From Onchidella celtica (Eukaryota > Mollusca > Gastropoda > Systellommatophora > Onchidiidae), in contig OZ007567.1 of assembly GCA_963931925.1 (NCBI GenBank), forward strand, positions 77,380,686 through 77,444,685: DNA of 64,000 bases. The letters run 5' to 3'. A model generated the notes under the pieces. It was given only the letters and a program-made list of their open reading frames with translations, was not told the origin of the DNA and did not search any database. The position numbers were made by a program, and so were the translations under genes. Positions 24,870 to 38,744 of this stretch are shown here, piece after piece (the first letter of the stretch is position 1; the number at the start of each line of letters is the position of its first letter).

Positions 24870-27800
24870 AAGAGTACGTATATTTCCCAGAACCATTGCT
24901 CTCCCCCCCCCCCCCCTTAAGGACCCTGGAGTCACCCGCTTCCCTCTCCGTTTGTGCGAAAGTTTATAGATGATCCCTTCAAGCATATTAGCGCTACACC
25001 AACGTGTAAAGCTTATTCATTAGCCGGCTGATTCAATTCAGGATCCCTTGAATTTACACACTCTTTATCATCAATCTCCGTGTAGATATATTCCAGTCGT
25101 AAGCGCTGCAGCAGACAAAAGACCTATTCAAAAGCAATTTCCAGGCCCATTCTTTAATACATGGACCAGAGCGACCGTCCCTGGAGATCTCTCTCAAGTA
25201 GCCACTTCCACGAATGACTGATTGCTTTCCTCACACTGCTTGAAGATGTTACATTAGTCTGAGCCCGGAGAAAAGGCAGACCATCACTATTTCGTGAATG
25301 AGATACACTCGTATTATTGAATTTGTAGGCTATTCACCCTGCCAGTGGCGGCCTGATACGATAACATTGGAGCATTGAGCTCGTAATCAAGTAGTCTCGT
25401 TCTTTTCAGGCTTGGGCATACATTGTCCATCGGGCCAGAAATTTTATTATGCATGCATTTGTCAAACTCTGTGCACCAACGAATATCTAATCAGAAAAAG
25501 GTTTATTTTTCTTGTGCACTTTTCGCCCCAATCTATCAGCTCCTAAAATGAAACTTAAAATCGTTACGATAGCAAAGATTTTTTTTTTCGCCGTCGGACC
25601 AATTGTTTCGGGCCCAGATGTTTTTTAAGGTATCACCCACTTGTACTTTTGTTTCATTAGACGGCGTCTCTATAATAACCCTCAGTCGGCGTTTGAATTT
25701 CGTTACATTTTACATGACAAGAAATGCCTACCAGGCAAAACTTCGAGGGCCAACAGCCTAAATAACGCTGAGGCCCTCGTGAAACAACAACAACAAAAAA
25801 AAAAAAACCTTCACGCATACGCAAAGAGGATTTTTTAACATCGATTCTGTTTGTGACATCAAATGCGGCATTTCAGAATGTCAGTGGTGATATATGACAA
25901 AAATGTGAGACTAAAAGAATGTATAATGAGACGCTTCACTGACAACACAGACTACATCCCGTGCTTTTCAACGTTCGCCCTTTGTACCTAATACACGAAT
26001 TTAGAAGAACAGCAAACAAAACGCATGGTTAATTTTATGACATCTGGCTATGTATACAAATCCAGCTGGAGCCCAAACCTTTTCCAGTGATGTTGACATT
26101 GCTATGTTGTTGCACTAAAACGTACAGAAGTCACTGCTATAATACAACATACTGGAGAAACAGGGACATTTGGCAATTTGCAGGTCCAACATATGGAGGA
26201 GTAGACAAAAGCCAATCACTTTATGCACTTTAGACTATTTTAACTCTACTGCTGCCAAAAAGGAATCACTTTGCACTGCCAAGGTTGTCGGGCTGCAAGT
26301 GGTCATTCTATAAATTTGGTAGGCTATTTAGAGCTTAAATTGTCATAATTCCAGGAGAGCCTGACAAAATATACATAATTTCTGGAGTGTCATCTTCATC
26401 AAATCTGATATCACAGCCTCGAAAAATTAGTCAACTCCACTGGCCAATGGCAGTAGCGGGGTTAAAAGGTGAAAAAAATAGCCGCAGCATGGCTGGTTAC
26501 ATCCATAATAATACACTTTACCATCATGTTGAGTCGTAGACAAGAAATTGTCTCCCAATGTTTCACCATTCATAACATGACATTGCAAAATGATGCGGTT
26601 TAGCTGAGGAATGAATTAATATACTTTATTTCCCCTTTCAAAAGGAAAACAGAACGATGTTCGAGTCCACGTGGAAATGAAGGTCCTATCTTGAAACAAA
26701 GCAGAAGAAGAACAAATATAAACATTTTACTGGTGATCTTATCCTCAAATCTGGCGCAATTTTTTCACAATATTAATACATCGATACAAAGTCAAGAAAA
26801 TTGTAGAGTGACCTTGTGGCATAGAAAGAAGCCGCTGTTGTTGACATAACTTCGATAGATCCAAAAGCATTAACATTGTTCTCATTCTTCTCTTCAGGAA
26901 ACAAAAGTTCTTTCACGCCCTGGAGACCATTCGTGACGTGTAAACACAGAAATAAAAAACAGAAGAAAAAAAATCCATTCCATCGTTACATGGCATACTA
27001 GGAATTATTTGCTGGGTAAATGACATAGCTGTGTCTCAAAGTACGTGCGTTATGAACTAATTAGCGCACGGGATTGCAGGAATTATAGAGCCGATGATGT
27101 TAGTGTAACTTAATTGCAAACCGAACGTCCCTGCCAAATGCAGCTGGCAAGAAAGGAAACCACATGAGGGCGTGGCTGAAATTACACATATTATTTGTAC
27201 CTTTTCGACGTACGGGGCTTGCCTTTATTAATGGGCTAAGCTGGAAAACAAGTAAGGGAGAGAGAAAAGTTATGACATGGTTCCTGCCTGCAGCTTTCGC
27301 CAGTTACTTCAAAATTGTGATCCCGCCGCTTTAGGCGCAAAACTGACGCTAACTGTCACCACTGCCATTATGTGAAAAAAAAAAACCCAGCTAGGTCGTG
27401 GCTAACTATTATGATAATAGGAATATTGTGGACTTCACCTTAGACGTTAATATCCCTAACGTTTAAAGTCACCAAGCAACCTATAACAATCCTCAATGCT
27501 TTCCACACACTCCGAAACCAATATATCATTTAAGTGCAATAAACAATCCCCAAAACTCGAAAGTTTTCGACCAAAACAGTTCATTCCCACTCATGCCAGT
27601 TCTATTTTGAGAAGCTCACTGACTGTGGAGGACACATTGCGATTTCATTGATACAAATTAAAAGTAAGTGGCCGAAATTTAAAAAACAACGAAATAATAT
27701 AATATAACACAACATAACATAACATAACATCGACGGGACCTGAACAGCATACAAGAGACAAAACGTCTAATGAGAATTGGCCTATAAAGCCAACCTGGCA

Positions 27801-28240
27801 TCTTAGTAGCTGTAGCTTTACAACCAGCCAATTCATTATCCTGGTGGAGCACACTAGATTATTTTCAAGAATGAAGCCGCGAGTTTGACGAAGTGGCATT
27901 GTGAACAACGAGAATGCGGAAAATTAGAGAAGAACTTAAAGACAATAAAAACACGTAATTATGTAATTTCTCAGATAAAAATAGAAAATAAATAGTTCAT
28001 ACGCGCATGCTCTTTTTACACTGAAACAATGCCTGCGCTTCTTCTTTTTCAGCTTTCGTTTCGGTTTGAGGTTTTACCCTGACCTCTGTTATACCTCTCT
28101 ATCTTTGCAATCTTCAACAAAACTTTTTTTTCCACTTAAATCTAAGGCTGCCGTTGTTTTAATACGATATGCTCGTAACAAACTGTCAGAGTCTCTGTGT
28201 AGGAAAAAAATAAAAAGTATACACATTCTGTAATAAAAAG
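24870..28240. other. Anonymous stretch without a supported gene
   Basis: It begins with a 14-C tract at 24903-24916. Unique-looking, stop-rich DNA on both strands; apart from the AACAT array at 27700 nothing is recognised. Confidence 0.45.
27700..27731. repeat. AACAT pentanucleotide repeat
   Basis: A short AACAT array preceded by AATAT units. On the minus strand it reads TTATG repeats and could be the tail of an unrecognised retroelement lying to its right. Confidence 0.6.
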
Positions 28241-28245
28241 CCATA

Positions 28246-28502
28246 TCGAGACCTTAGTTCTTGTTTGTTCCAGCTCAATTTTGTGGAAAAACTGGAGATC
28301 TTTTAGTATGTATCTTTTAGCACACTTTGGCACATGTTTGAAATGCATTGTGGCGCTTATCAAGCCGTCCCACAGTTTCGATTTACTTGAACTCCCTATT
28401 TCAATACAAGATACTCCAGTCGCAAAACGTTTGACGTCGAACGACTCGAAGTTCTCAGTTGTGCCAAACGTGGAGTTGGGCCAACAAGAACAAAGATCGC
28501 CA
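28246..28502. mobile_element. M2 MITE copy 2
   Basis: The left end TCGAGACCTTAGTTCTTG follows TA and the right end ACAAAGATCGCCA precedes TA. Inner landmarks are AAACTGGAGATCTTTTAG, AAATGCATTGTGGCGC, GCAAAACGTTTGACGTCG and CAGTTGTGCCAAACGTGG. It is moderately diverged from the other copies. About 257 bp. Confidence 0.8.
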
Positions 28503-28847
28503 TAATATCCTTAAAAGTCACAAACTTGCCAACTTGTACAAAATGTCTGCAAACCAGGCCCAAAACATGAGGTCATCCAAGATACAGTTAAACTCCTTGA
28601 AAAAGTTCCTGATGTTGTCATTTTTGTTTTTCTTAAATTTCAGTCAGTTTTCCATGGATTACAGTAAATTAATTAACCTGAACAGATTCAATATCCACTG
28701 ACTAATTGATCTATCAGTAGACAATGGCAGGTGGATGGATAGTTATATCTTTCAAACAAACCTCTTGGAGTTACCAGCTGGCTATAATATTTCTCACTCA
28801 ATACCAATAATATTATCCCGTGTCTTGGAAATCGCAGCTGTGCAATG

Positions 28848-28985
28848 TGTCTTTTATTTGTATTTGTATTTGTATTTGTCTACCTTTTTAATCCCATTTT
28901 GGGAAATTTGCCCTAGTGTCATTGCAGACCAGTTACAACTGGAGCAGACACGTCGTCGACCCAGTGCAACGCCGGTCGGCGGGTC
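28848..28985 (-). mobile_element. SINE/LINE 3' end with AAATAC tail, reverse copy
   Basis: Read on the minus strand: GCCGACCGGCGTTGCACTGG, GCTCCAGTTGTAACTGG, GGCAAATTTCCCAAAATGGG and then ACAAATACAAATAC repeats, matching the copy near 43.5 kb. The rest of the element is not recognisable. Confidence 0.7.
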
Positions 28986-29654
28986 TATCACTTATTTACT
29001 GTGAAAAAGCTGGATAGAAATACCCACACATATCCAAACTGTAGACCCACTATTTCAAACACTGCTGTAAATTTAAACTTTTAGGGGAAATTTAAGGGCA
29101 TGGGTAGAAAACGATTAAAGGAATCCTCAGCTTTGAGAAAACTAGAGTGGCTGGACAACTACAATAATTGATAAGATTCTAAAGTCATGGCAAAAATTCA
29201 CGGGCTTACATCACACGATTTGTGAGAAAATCGACATGGTCAGATGGCAAATGTTACCCAACTGACTACAAATAAATGAACAGGTATTATGTGCAGTTAG
29301 ATATAGCGTTTTTCGCCACTGAACGCATTCTCATATTTCTGCTTGCTCATCCAGTTTCAGCAGTAAAAAAAAACAAAACGTTTTTGTTATTTGTTGGGTT
29401 TGTTGGTGACAAAGAGCAGAAAGAAAGAACAGTGATGTAAAAAAAAACAAAACTAGTGCCTATTTCTCTCTCCTTCTTTCGTACTCTCGCCTAGTTCTGT
29501 ACGCGTGCCGTGCTAAATCACATTTTCTGAAGGGTTTCATGTTTAGACGAAAAGAAATCAGTTACCGCAGAGCGAGAATCAACAATGTAGGGAATACAGC
29601 AAGCAAGCACTTTCTGTGCTCATTTCTTTTTTATTATTGTCCGGGGTCCAAATC

Positions 29655-29673
29655 TCCCTCTCTTTCTCTCTTC

Positions 29674-29746
<73 letters not shown>

Positions 29747-29932
29747 GGTCTCTTGCTTACTCTCTCGCGCATTCTCTCTTTTTCTCACACCCTTTCCCTC
29801 CTCTTTGCTTTCTCTCTCTTTGTCGCTCTCTCTTCTTCCCTCTTTCTCTCTTTCTTTCTCGATCACTCTCTCTGTTTCTCTCTCTCTTTCTTTCTCTCTC
29901 TCTCTCCACTCTTCTCTCTTTCTATCTCTTCA
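29655..29932. repeat. Long imperfect CT-rich block
   Basis: About 280 bp of CT repeats broken by TTTCTC, TCGCTC and CCCTC units. Serine/leucine-rich and arginine/glutamate-rich frames on both strands come from the repeat. Confidence 0.95.
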
Positions 29933-30314
29933 CGAATTGCTTTTCGGCTCCCCACTCTCCCTCCTGCATTCACCCAATCCCATGAAAATGCATTTCTAAT
30001 CGTGAACTCCCAGGATTCTAGTTGTTTTTTCCATTCTTTTCTTTGGATTTTTTTCCTTTCTCTTCCCTTTCTTAGACAACAACAGAAACAACATGAACGG
30101 CGTGATTTTCTTAGCTTTCCAAAAGTTTCTTCCTCTCAGCTTCACTTCTCTCTTTCTGTACTACTTTTTCTGTGATATTCCTCAGCCCATTCTTGTCTTA
30201 CAGTCTACTCTGTCATTAAGTGGCGCCTGTTTTCTGACTTTCTTCTAGAAAAATTGATGACATTCTGCTCCAGATTCTGATAACGTTCCCTTTTGTTCTC
30301 TCGGCACCAGATCA

Positions 30315-30479
30315 GCTGACAAACTGCACCGATGTTTCCAAAGTCTGTTCTGTCTGTCTCTTTCTCCCTCTCTCTGTCTCTCTCTCTCTCTCTCTCTAAC
30401 AAATGCACTGACGATTCCAGTGTCCTCAGTGATTTCTCGGGCGAATTCTGTCAAGTGTGTCCTTCTTTCTTTCTCTCTT

Positions 30480-30565
<86 letters not shown>

Positions 30566-30649
30566 ACAAATGCACTGACGATTCCAATGCCTTCAATACT
30601 TTCTCGGGCGAATTCTGTCAATGTGTGTGTGTGTGTGTGTGTGTGTCCT

Positions 30650-30705
<56 letters not shown>

Positions 30706-30830
30706 TTCTCTCTCGCACACACTTGACAAATGCACTGACATTTCCAATGTCTCCAGTGCCTTTCCGGGAGTGTTCTTTCTCTTTCTCTCTCTCTCTTTCA
30801 CTCACACACACACACACACATGGGCCTTTT
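30315..30830. repeat. Composite tandem repeat: 60-bp block plus CT array
   Basis: The phrase GACAAATGCACTGACGATT with a following CTCGGGCGAATTCTGTCAA block recurs at 30318, 30398, 30565 and 30725. The spaces between are filled by CT, and in part GT, microsatellites of varying length. The later steps are 167 and 160 bp. See findings. Confidence 0.85.
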
Positions 30831-31048
30831 GCTCTTAAAAAAGGGGGAGGAGGCTGAAGGATGCAATGATGATTCAGCTCAGCCCAGGTGCATTATTTGT
30901 TAGGCCTAGATCTACTAGCTGTTTCTTCACTCCCTCCTGGTCTCAATCATCTAAACTCTTCCTCCCGGCAAAATAATCAGCATGCCATTTGTCCCGCCCA
31001 TTCACTGCACAAAAGCGCTCGACTTTTTTCTTTTGATTTTACCTTGAA

Positions 31049-32055
<1,007 letters not shown>

Positions 32056-32059
32056 TGAC

Positions 32060-33365
32060 CATATAAGCCGTCGGTCTGCCCGTATTCATCCTTTCATCTG
32101 TCTGTCTGTCTGTCCCTGCCTTAATCACCAGCAGCCCATTTAAGCCTGCGCGTGTTTCTTTTCTCTCACCATTAACTCTTCTGTCTCTCTTCTCCTTCTC
32201 GCCACACTCCCACAAATATGCTGTCCTGATGGCCCACAACGTAGCTCGCTGACCCCTGCAGCAAGCTGTACGCTGATAGCCTTGAAATTCTTTTCATTCA
32301 TGCACTGGCCCTGGTTACAACTCGCTATCTCTCTTCATTACACTCCACATTCTTTCATGCCTGAGTTGTACCGCTGTATCTCCTCCCCCCCCCCCTCCAC
32401 TCCCCCGCCAACCCCTTTCCCCTCTCCCCCTTTATCCCAGTCCTTCATTTCTTTTCCCTCCCACTCAAGCACACGTAGACCCTATACTTTCCACAACTCG
32501 CCGAATGCAATAAGAGAAAGGGAAAAAAGTAAACAAAGAGATTATTGCTGGTTATAAATAATTATCAAGGAGCCCCTTGATAATTATACGCTTAAGGACG
32601 TGCAGAATGGAAAGAAAGAAAGAAGAAGAAGAAAGGAAAAACAGAGAATGAAGAGAACTGAGACAATTGTAAAAATGAAGAAATTCACTGCGAGGAACAG
32701 AAAGACAGGATGACTGACGGAATGACTCAATGAATGACCCAATAAATGACTCAGTGAAGAAATAAAATAATCAAACAGAAAAAAACGAATCAACTGGTGA
32801 AGAAAGACATGAAAACGGTGGGGAGAAAGCCAAAGAAACAAGAGTATTGAAAGCCATTGAAGATCAGAACTCCTCCCCTGAAATATGTAAAGAGTAAAAA
32901 TTTGCACAAAAAGAAAGAGGCCGGGGAGAAGAGATGGTAATTTTATTATTTCCTGTTTCTTTTTGAAAATTGGGGTGTGGTATGTGTGTGTGTGTGGCGG
33001 GGGGGGGGGGGGGAGTTACTCAAAGTAAGTGATGACGGAATAAATTTCAAAATACGAAAATGTCTATGAAAAAATGCCATTCTTGTCGTGAACGTTGAGA
33101 GGTTCTTGTTGTTGTTGTTTGTTTTTCGCTCCTTTCTTTAGATACTCTTCTTTCTATCCCTCTTTTAGCTAACACAACAAAAATAAAAATAACAAAAGCC
33201 CTATACTTTTCTTAGTATTGCAATAATTTCTCCCCCTCACCCTCGTACTGGGCTATATCTTTTTCGATATTCTGCACACTACAAGAATCGCACAGGGCCA
33301 GGGAAAACTGCAAGTGGTTTTAATGGAAAGAAAGTGACTACCAAACCTACGTAAGTCATGGTGGA
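32060..33365. other. Anonymous stretch with low-complexity patches
   Basis: Pyrimidine-rich to 32470, A-rich from 32600, AATGACTC-like short repeats near 32710-32756, a GT patch and a 15-G tract at 32999-33013. No gene seen. Confidence 0.45.
32558..32587. other. Perfect 13-bp inverted repeat (hairpin)
   Basis: ATAATTATCAAGG and its exact complement CCTTGATAATTAT are separated by four bases. No U tract or gene lies next to it. It could be a palindrome from a lost element or a chance AT-rich stem. Confidence 0.6.
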
Positions 33366-33371
33366 CGGAAG

Positions 33372-33622
33372 TCGTGACCTTAGTTTTTGTTTGTTCAATC
33401 TTCATTTTCTGAAAAACTGAAGATTTTTTAGAATGTAGAAGACGTACAATAAATGCACACCTTAGCACTTATTTAAAATGACTTGAGGCTTTTTATCAAG
33501 CTGTTTCACAGTTCCGATGTATTACAACTCCTTATCCTAATACTAATGCTGCAAACGTTTACAGTCGAATTTCTCAGTTGTGCATAAATTGGAGTTAGAA
33601 CAAACAAGAACTAAGGTCACGA
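33372..33622. mobile_element. M2 MITE copy 3
   Basis: The ends are TCGTGACCTTAGTTTTTG and CAAGAACTAAGGTCACGA, a near-perfect inverted pair, with AG dinucleotides outside. It contains GAAAAACTGAAGATTTTT and TTTCACAGTTCCGATG, plus GCAAACGTTTACAGTCG. About 251 bp and one of the least damaged copies. Confidence 0.85.
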
Positions 33623-33624
33623 AG

Positions 33625-35845
33625 TATTAATAGAGTGTGGGTGGAAAAAGAGAAGTTAGGGTGGGCTGAACTATAGCAAGAAATCCGCCCAAACAAATTA
33701 CTTTCCTGACAAAAGTTTCTTGTGGCATGCCAAATTCTCAGGATTTCTAAAGGGTGGGCACCACCAACATCAAAGAAAATCAAGGTGAGAATTAATTATT
33801 TCTTTTTAGCAAAGAGGCTAATGAATCGCCAGCATTCATAGACAGGTTACCGCGGGGTGTTAAGTTTATAGGTGGGTGAATGATCACGGGCAGTCAGAAC
33901 TTCATTCATGTAAACTTAAAGACATTGAAAACTAAACAAATAAATATTACATTCTGGTTCCACTCATTTTATGAGCCCCGCTATCTTAATCTCACTGTAA
34001 GACTTGGTTTGAGTGAAGGAAAAACATTCTCTTTTTTTGTGCGAACGCAAGAGGCTTGGCGCGAGTATTTTCTTCAATGCTCCACAGAGAAACCTTTCAT
34101 TTCCTTATCGCTTCATCTTATTATGCATTCTCTTGGAAAGAGATGGGGGATACCATGCCGGGCAGACATTACAGGGCGTTAGAGGCTTTTTTTTTTTTTT
34201 ATCCAAACAGAAGAAAAAATTCTCGGAGCATTAATCAGACCTGCGTTTATCAATGCCAAAATCTTATGAAGACTTTGTCAGCAGCGCATGAAATTTAAAC
34301 AAAGAAAGCTGACAGCAGGCTGACTTAATCTGTCTCTGAATCCAATGGTAAAAATGGGCGGCTGCCTCTGTTTAACAGAGAACTGGGCTATTTTAGACCT
34401 TTGAGTGTTTGACATGACAAGACTCATTATTTGGGCGTTTGATTTGGGAAAGAACGCATGTGAAACCACTTCGTTCTTTGTGTGGCAAAGTGGTCAAATC
34501 TGATTAGGCGGACTGTTTCATTAATGTTCACTCCACATCGACGGGCGTAACATGTCAGCAGACTAAGGAGCGGGTGATGACCAGTTTAATTTCAATATCT
34601 CACCGTCCAAACCTGATTCAGGCTGCAAACGGACTCGCCCATGAAAATAAATTGCCACCAGCGACAGCCCCTGCCGGTTGGCTCCCGTTTGCCCTAGTTG
34701 ATGGCATCTCGTTTAGGTGATCCCGAACGATAGTTATCTGTATCACCGTGACTCCATCCATTGCCTGACCTGACGCAACGAACTCTGACAGAAGTTGTTG
34801 CACCTGTTCAGTGAAGCTTTGCGTAGGCTTTGCGGGTGAGCATATTTTCATCCGATTTGTATCTCACACGGTTAAATATAACTGACTCGTGAGGTGAGTT
34901 CTAGCAACAAAGAGCTGTTCATCTTGTTGTCAGTGTCAAAATTAATGTCACCCTAACCAGGCCCTTTTTATAAGGCAACAGGACTTTATGGACTGATGAG
35001 ATTTTATTATCTGGATTTTGACATAAACGTGCATAATTTATATTATGTTCCCTGACAGCCACCGTGTGTGAGCAAATGAATTCATGAAAAATAACAACAT
35101 AATGATGCGTTTAGACCTTACAAAGAGGAACTCGAAGACAAGAAAACCTGATTATTCCGGTCTCAAAAATAGTGAGAATTTCGGGGGTGGGGGGGGGGGG
35201 GGAGAGAGACCCGCAGAAAATAAGGAGGTTGAAAAAAAGACGTATGATTTTAAAAAATTATGAGTTTGTGATTATTCGAGATAATGTGAATGAGAGAGAG
35301 AGAGAGAGAGAGAGAGTGAGAAAGAGATAGCCTGGCAGGGAATAATAAAGAGGTTGAAGAAGGATGATATAAAAAAAAAAAAACTATGAGGTTGTGCTGT
35401 TTCTAGTGTGTGTCAGGTAATTCACAAACGACCAAAAAAAAAAACATGAACCCTGGTATATTTGTATTTTTAGCCTCACAGTGTTTCATTCATTCTTCAC
35501 ATTCTTCCCTTTTCCACAGAAAACAAAAAACAAAATTATTATGATCTTTTTGACAATGCAACACTCACCTTTCTATTGCAATGGGTATAATGAATATATT
35601 TTGCAATAACACCAAGACTATTGTTTGCACTGGAAATTGTAATATTTATCTCCATGTACATGGCCAAGTTCGGCTCAACTTATAATTATTTTCTGCTTTT
35701 GTTCTTTCCCATTCTATCACTGTAACAATGGACATTTTTATCTTTCATTTCCTCTTCCTGCCTTATCGCCCTGCTTGCCCCTCATTCTAACCTTTTCTCC
35801 CTTTCTTTGCTATCTCTTCCAGCATTTTATTTGTGTCTCCTCTTC
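33625..35845. other. Anonymous stretch without a supported gene
   Basis: Contains the 14-G tract at 35189-35202 and the short GA array. Frames of 100 codons or fewer show nothing familiar. Confidence 0.45.
35294..35316. repeat. GA microsatellite
   Basis: A short GA run about 90 bp after a 14-base G tract at 35189. Confidence 0.9.
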
Positions 35846-35847
35846 AA

Positions 35848-35882
35848 CCCCCCCCCCCCCACACACACACCTTTCTCTCTTT

Positions 35883-35917
<35 letters not shown>

Positions 35918-35985
35918 CTCTCTCTCTTTCCCTCTCTCTCTCTCTCTCAAACTCTGTTTCTCTCTTTCCCCTTTGCTTTCTCTTT
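35848..35985. repeat. C tract, CA and CT compound repeat
   Basis: A 13-base C tract, ACACAC and then CT-rich sequence that runs up to M2 copy 4. Confidence 0.92.
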
Positions 35986-36018
35986 CCCCGCCAAAGTATT
36001 CAAAGTATTGTGGCTTAT

Positions 36019-36175
36019 TGTGTTTAAAATGCGTTGTGGCACTTATCACGCTGTTTCACTGTTCCGATTCATTCGGACTCTTTTATCATAATTCTAAAGC
36101 AGAAAAAGTTTAACTTCGAATTTCTCAGTTCTGGAAAAAGTGGAGTTGGAACAAACAAGAACTATGGTCTCCAAA
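36019..36175. mobile_element. M2 MITE copy 4, left end lost
   Basis: Recognition starts at TGTTTAAAATGCGTTGTGGC and runs to GGAACAAACAAGAACTATGG. The left third is missing and is replaced by the CT-rich array ending near 35985, so the microsatellite may mark the break point. Confidence 0.76.
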
Positions 36176-36775
36176 TATACTCTCTTCTTTACTTCCTCAG
36201 TACTTGGCAGGCCATATATATAGGTGTAACTTAGTTACACAGTCCTACAGCAAATTAGTTTGGAGTATCGGAAGAAGACTGGATATTTCGTGTGTTTTTT
36301 CTTATCTGCAAATTCGTTGTCACCTCTCGTCAGCTTCCAATAAACCGCAATTCACAGTTATTTATTTTGAAAGCCAGCTCATAGAATATCAATAATATCT
36401 CAGCGGCTGTAAAATCGTAAAGCTGTCACCCGGGTTATGATATACTAATTAGTTTCCCTTTTGGCAGGTAAATAAAGTGATTTACCTTTCATTGACAAAC
36501 TGCCTGCCGAGTGCCTGAAATTACGCTGGGGGATTTAGTTAAAGGGTTACAGTTAGGTGGGAAAATGATTTCTCAACGAGAGACAAAGATGAATGATGCG
36601 TGACGTCTTCACTTTATGTGTATACTTAAAAACCATGAAACCAAACACTCGTGACGTCATAAGATGGAACATTCTTCTTCGCGGATTTTTTTGTTTCGTT
36701 TTCCGTGATGGAAAAGAGACAGGAAGGAAGGGCAGTGAAAAATAGTAGAAACAATAAAGGGAGGAAGAGACACAA

Positions 36776-36840
36776 AGAGAGGGAGAGAGAGAGAGAGAGA
36801 GAGAGAGGCAGGCAGGCAGACAGACAGACAGACAGACAGG
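36776..36840. repeat. GA then GGCA/GACA compound microsatellite
   Basis: GA units pass into GGCA and then five GACA units. This is one of the few arrays here with purines on the plus strand. Confidence 0.93.
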
Positions 36841-36978
36841 GTAACAGAAAAGCACTGAAGAATGATGAATGCTGGTATTTATCAATGAAGTTACATTGAA
36901 CTGTATATTATCATAAGTAGCTGTATAAATTCTCCTAGGTAACATTGAGCTGAAAGAGTGAATAGCCGAGTGCTTTCC

Positions 36979-36983
<5 letters not shown>

Positions 36984-37070
<87 letters not shown>

Positions 37071-37072
37071 TT
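36984..37072. repeat. CT microsatellite
   Basis: About 90 bp of CT with two TTTCTTTC interruptions, next to the probable LINE terminus. Confidence 0.96.
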
Positions 37073-37084
37073 CAAATCTTATTT

Positions 37085-37162
37085 GCATAATTCGTGTGTG
37101 TCCCATTTTTCAATTGGCCGTTAGGCTTACAATAAACTTAAAACTTGAAACTTGAAACTTGT
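37085..37162 (+). repeat. Probable LINE/SINE terminus with CTTGAAA tail
   Basis: GCTTACAATAAACTTAAAAC is followed by three CTTGAAA heptamers, a tail style common at the end of CR1/L2-type elements. A CT microsatellite lies directly upstream. No coding sequence is left. Confidence 0.45.
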
Positions 37163-37594
37163 AATAAGATTTTCAAAAATTAAAGCAGGCACTGATCAAA
37201 GAGACTGGATTTTTGTCTTTGCGGTATGAAACTAATAATATAGAATATGCTTGCTGTGATAACCTGTGAGTCTGTGTGTCTTTCTGTATTGATATGAATC
37301 AAGAGGGGGAAAAGGTTCTCTATACTGTTTTTATATACTTTTACCGACAATTTTTGGTGAAACAGGAAGTAATCAAGCTTGATTTTTATCTTACGGTAGT
37401 AATTCTGGATAGTGGCTGAGCCTAAATTATAGATTAACATTGTCTCTATGGTTATGACGACGATACATAGTATTACACGCTGCCATTATAGATATCATAG
37501 TAGTGACTCTTTCGGTCCAAATGCACTACCCTCGCTTTAGGATCGCAGGGGATTGGTGGATTTAGAGACGGTCGTCTTGACGTTTCTTACTGTA

Positions 37595-37765
37595 CAACTC
37601 CTATCCAGTCAGCAGCACTAAAGAAATCCGACCTGTCGGATTGGTATCAAATCTGCACATGGAAATGACATTGCTCTACGTGGATCTGCTAGTTACGACA
37701 TCGCATCGCCGTCAGTTTAACGTGGGGAACCAGCCCCTAATGCTACCAATCCTATGGAAAAATGT
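37595..37765. repeat. Repeat P copy 2, uninterrupted
   Basis: TTGGTATCAAATCTGCACA, CTAGTTACGACATCGCATC, CCAGCCCCTAATGCTACC and AATCCTATGGAAAAATG align with 310-447 and 576-590. It provides the empty target site for R copy 1. Confidence 0.6.
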
Positions 37766-38230
37766 ACGTGAGGATGCTGGCCGGGTAACCATCTTACATG
37801 CTGGTCCACGCCCACTCTTCCTTTTTTTTTCATACCATCCTTCTTTCCTCACACCGCCCCCGGCCCACCCCCGCCATTTCCTCCCAACAGTTTAGTTGTT
37901 GCTTTTGGGCGCAAATCGTCCCCATCTGGCGAATCTCTTCAATAGAATAAGACTTGAGGAAAATGAATTTTCAAAAACTTTCCTTCTGGTCCAGATCAAA
38001 CCTATCACAGTGATCTGTTTACGTTGATAGATCTGAGAAAGAAACGAGCATCGTGTAGATATTTCTGGCATTGAAATCCATACATTATCTCTTTGTATGA
38101 AACATTCCTCAGGAAAATCCAAGATTTGAGATAGATTGTGCCGGTTTTATAATGAACACTGAACATCGCTCCTGATGGATCAGCTGTCACAAAAGTATGT
38201 TAGAATTCCATGTACAATCTTCTTCCAAAA

Positions 38231-38740
38231 CAGGGACTCTCAACCTGGGATAGATCAAGGGGGTAAAGTATGCTTCCCAGTGGGTACATTTGCTGATTCT
38301 GGATTTGTACATACTTTTATAAATTATAATTAAAAGAAAAATCTGAAGTTGAGAAGGAAATTTTCAAGTGGACCAATTTTATGAAAGACATTTTTTTTTC
38401 CTTCTACGCAAGCCATTTCTCACTAACTGGTGTGTTTTCAATGACTGACTGTGTTTGGCCCTGGCATATCGGTATTTTTTCCATCATTAGTTGTTCATAC
38501 ATCAGGGAAACGGCATTGTTTCGTGCTATTATTATTGCTATATTGTTTTGTTTTCTTTTTAATATAAAATGAAATTGTTAAAACGCTATTTAAAATGTCC
38601 CCTTTTTTCGGTTCCTTGGTTATGGTAGAAATACAGGTTTCTGAACGAAAATCAGAGTGTGTGTGTGTGGGGTGGGGGGTGGGAATACACTCTCGAAAAA
38701 TTCTCATAGGTAAGAGGACGAAAAAGCGTGAGAACCCTTG
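38231..38740. mobile_element. hAT-like non-autonomous element, about 510 bp
   Basis: It begins CAGGGACTCTCAACCTGGG and the right end, inverted, begins CAAGGGTTCTCACGC. The flanking 8-mers TTCCAAAA and GTCTACAA are only partly alike. The form resembles common hAT-derived elements with TCTCAACC near the end. No transposase is visible inside. Confidence 0.55.
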
Positions 38741-38744
38741 GTCT

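Noticed and set aside
30318..30830. CRISPR-like spaced repeats
   Set aside because: Only four diverged repeats are present with CT arrays between them, in animal DNA. It is a composite minisatellite.
29539..30857. Overlapping Ser/Leu-rich and Arg/Glu-rich frames of up to 168 codons on both strands
   Set aside because: They translate CT and GT microsatellites. The coding look comes from the lack of stops in such repeats.
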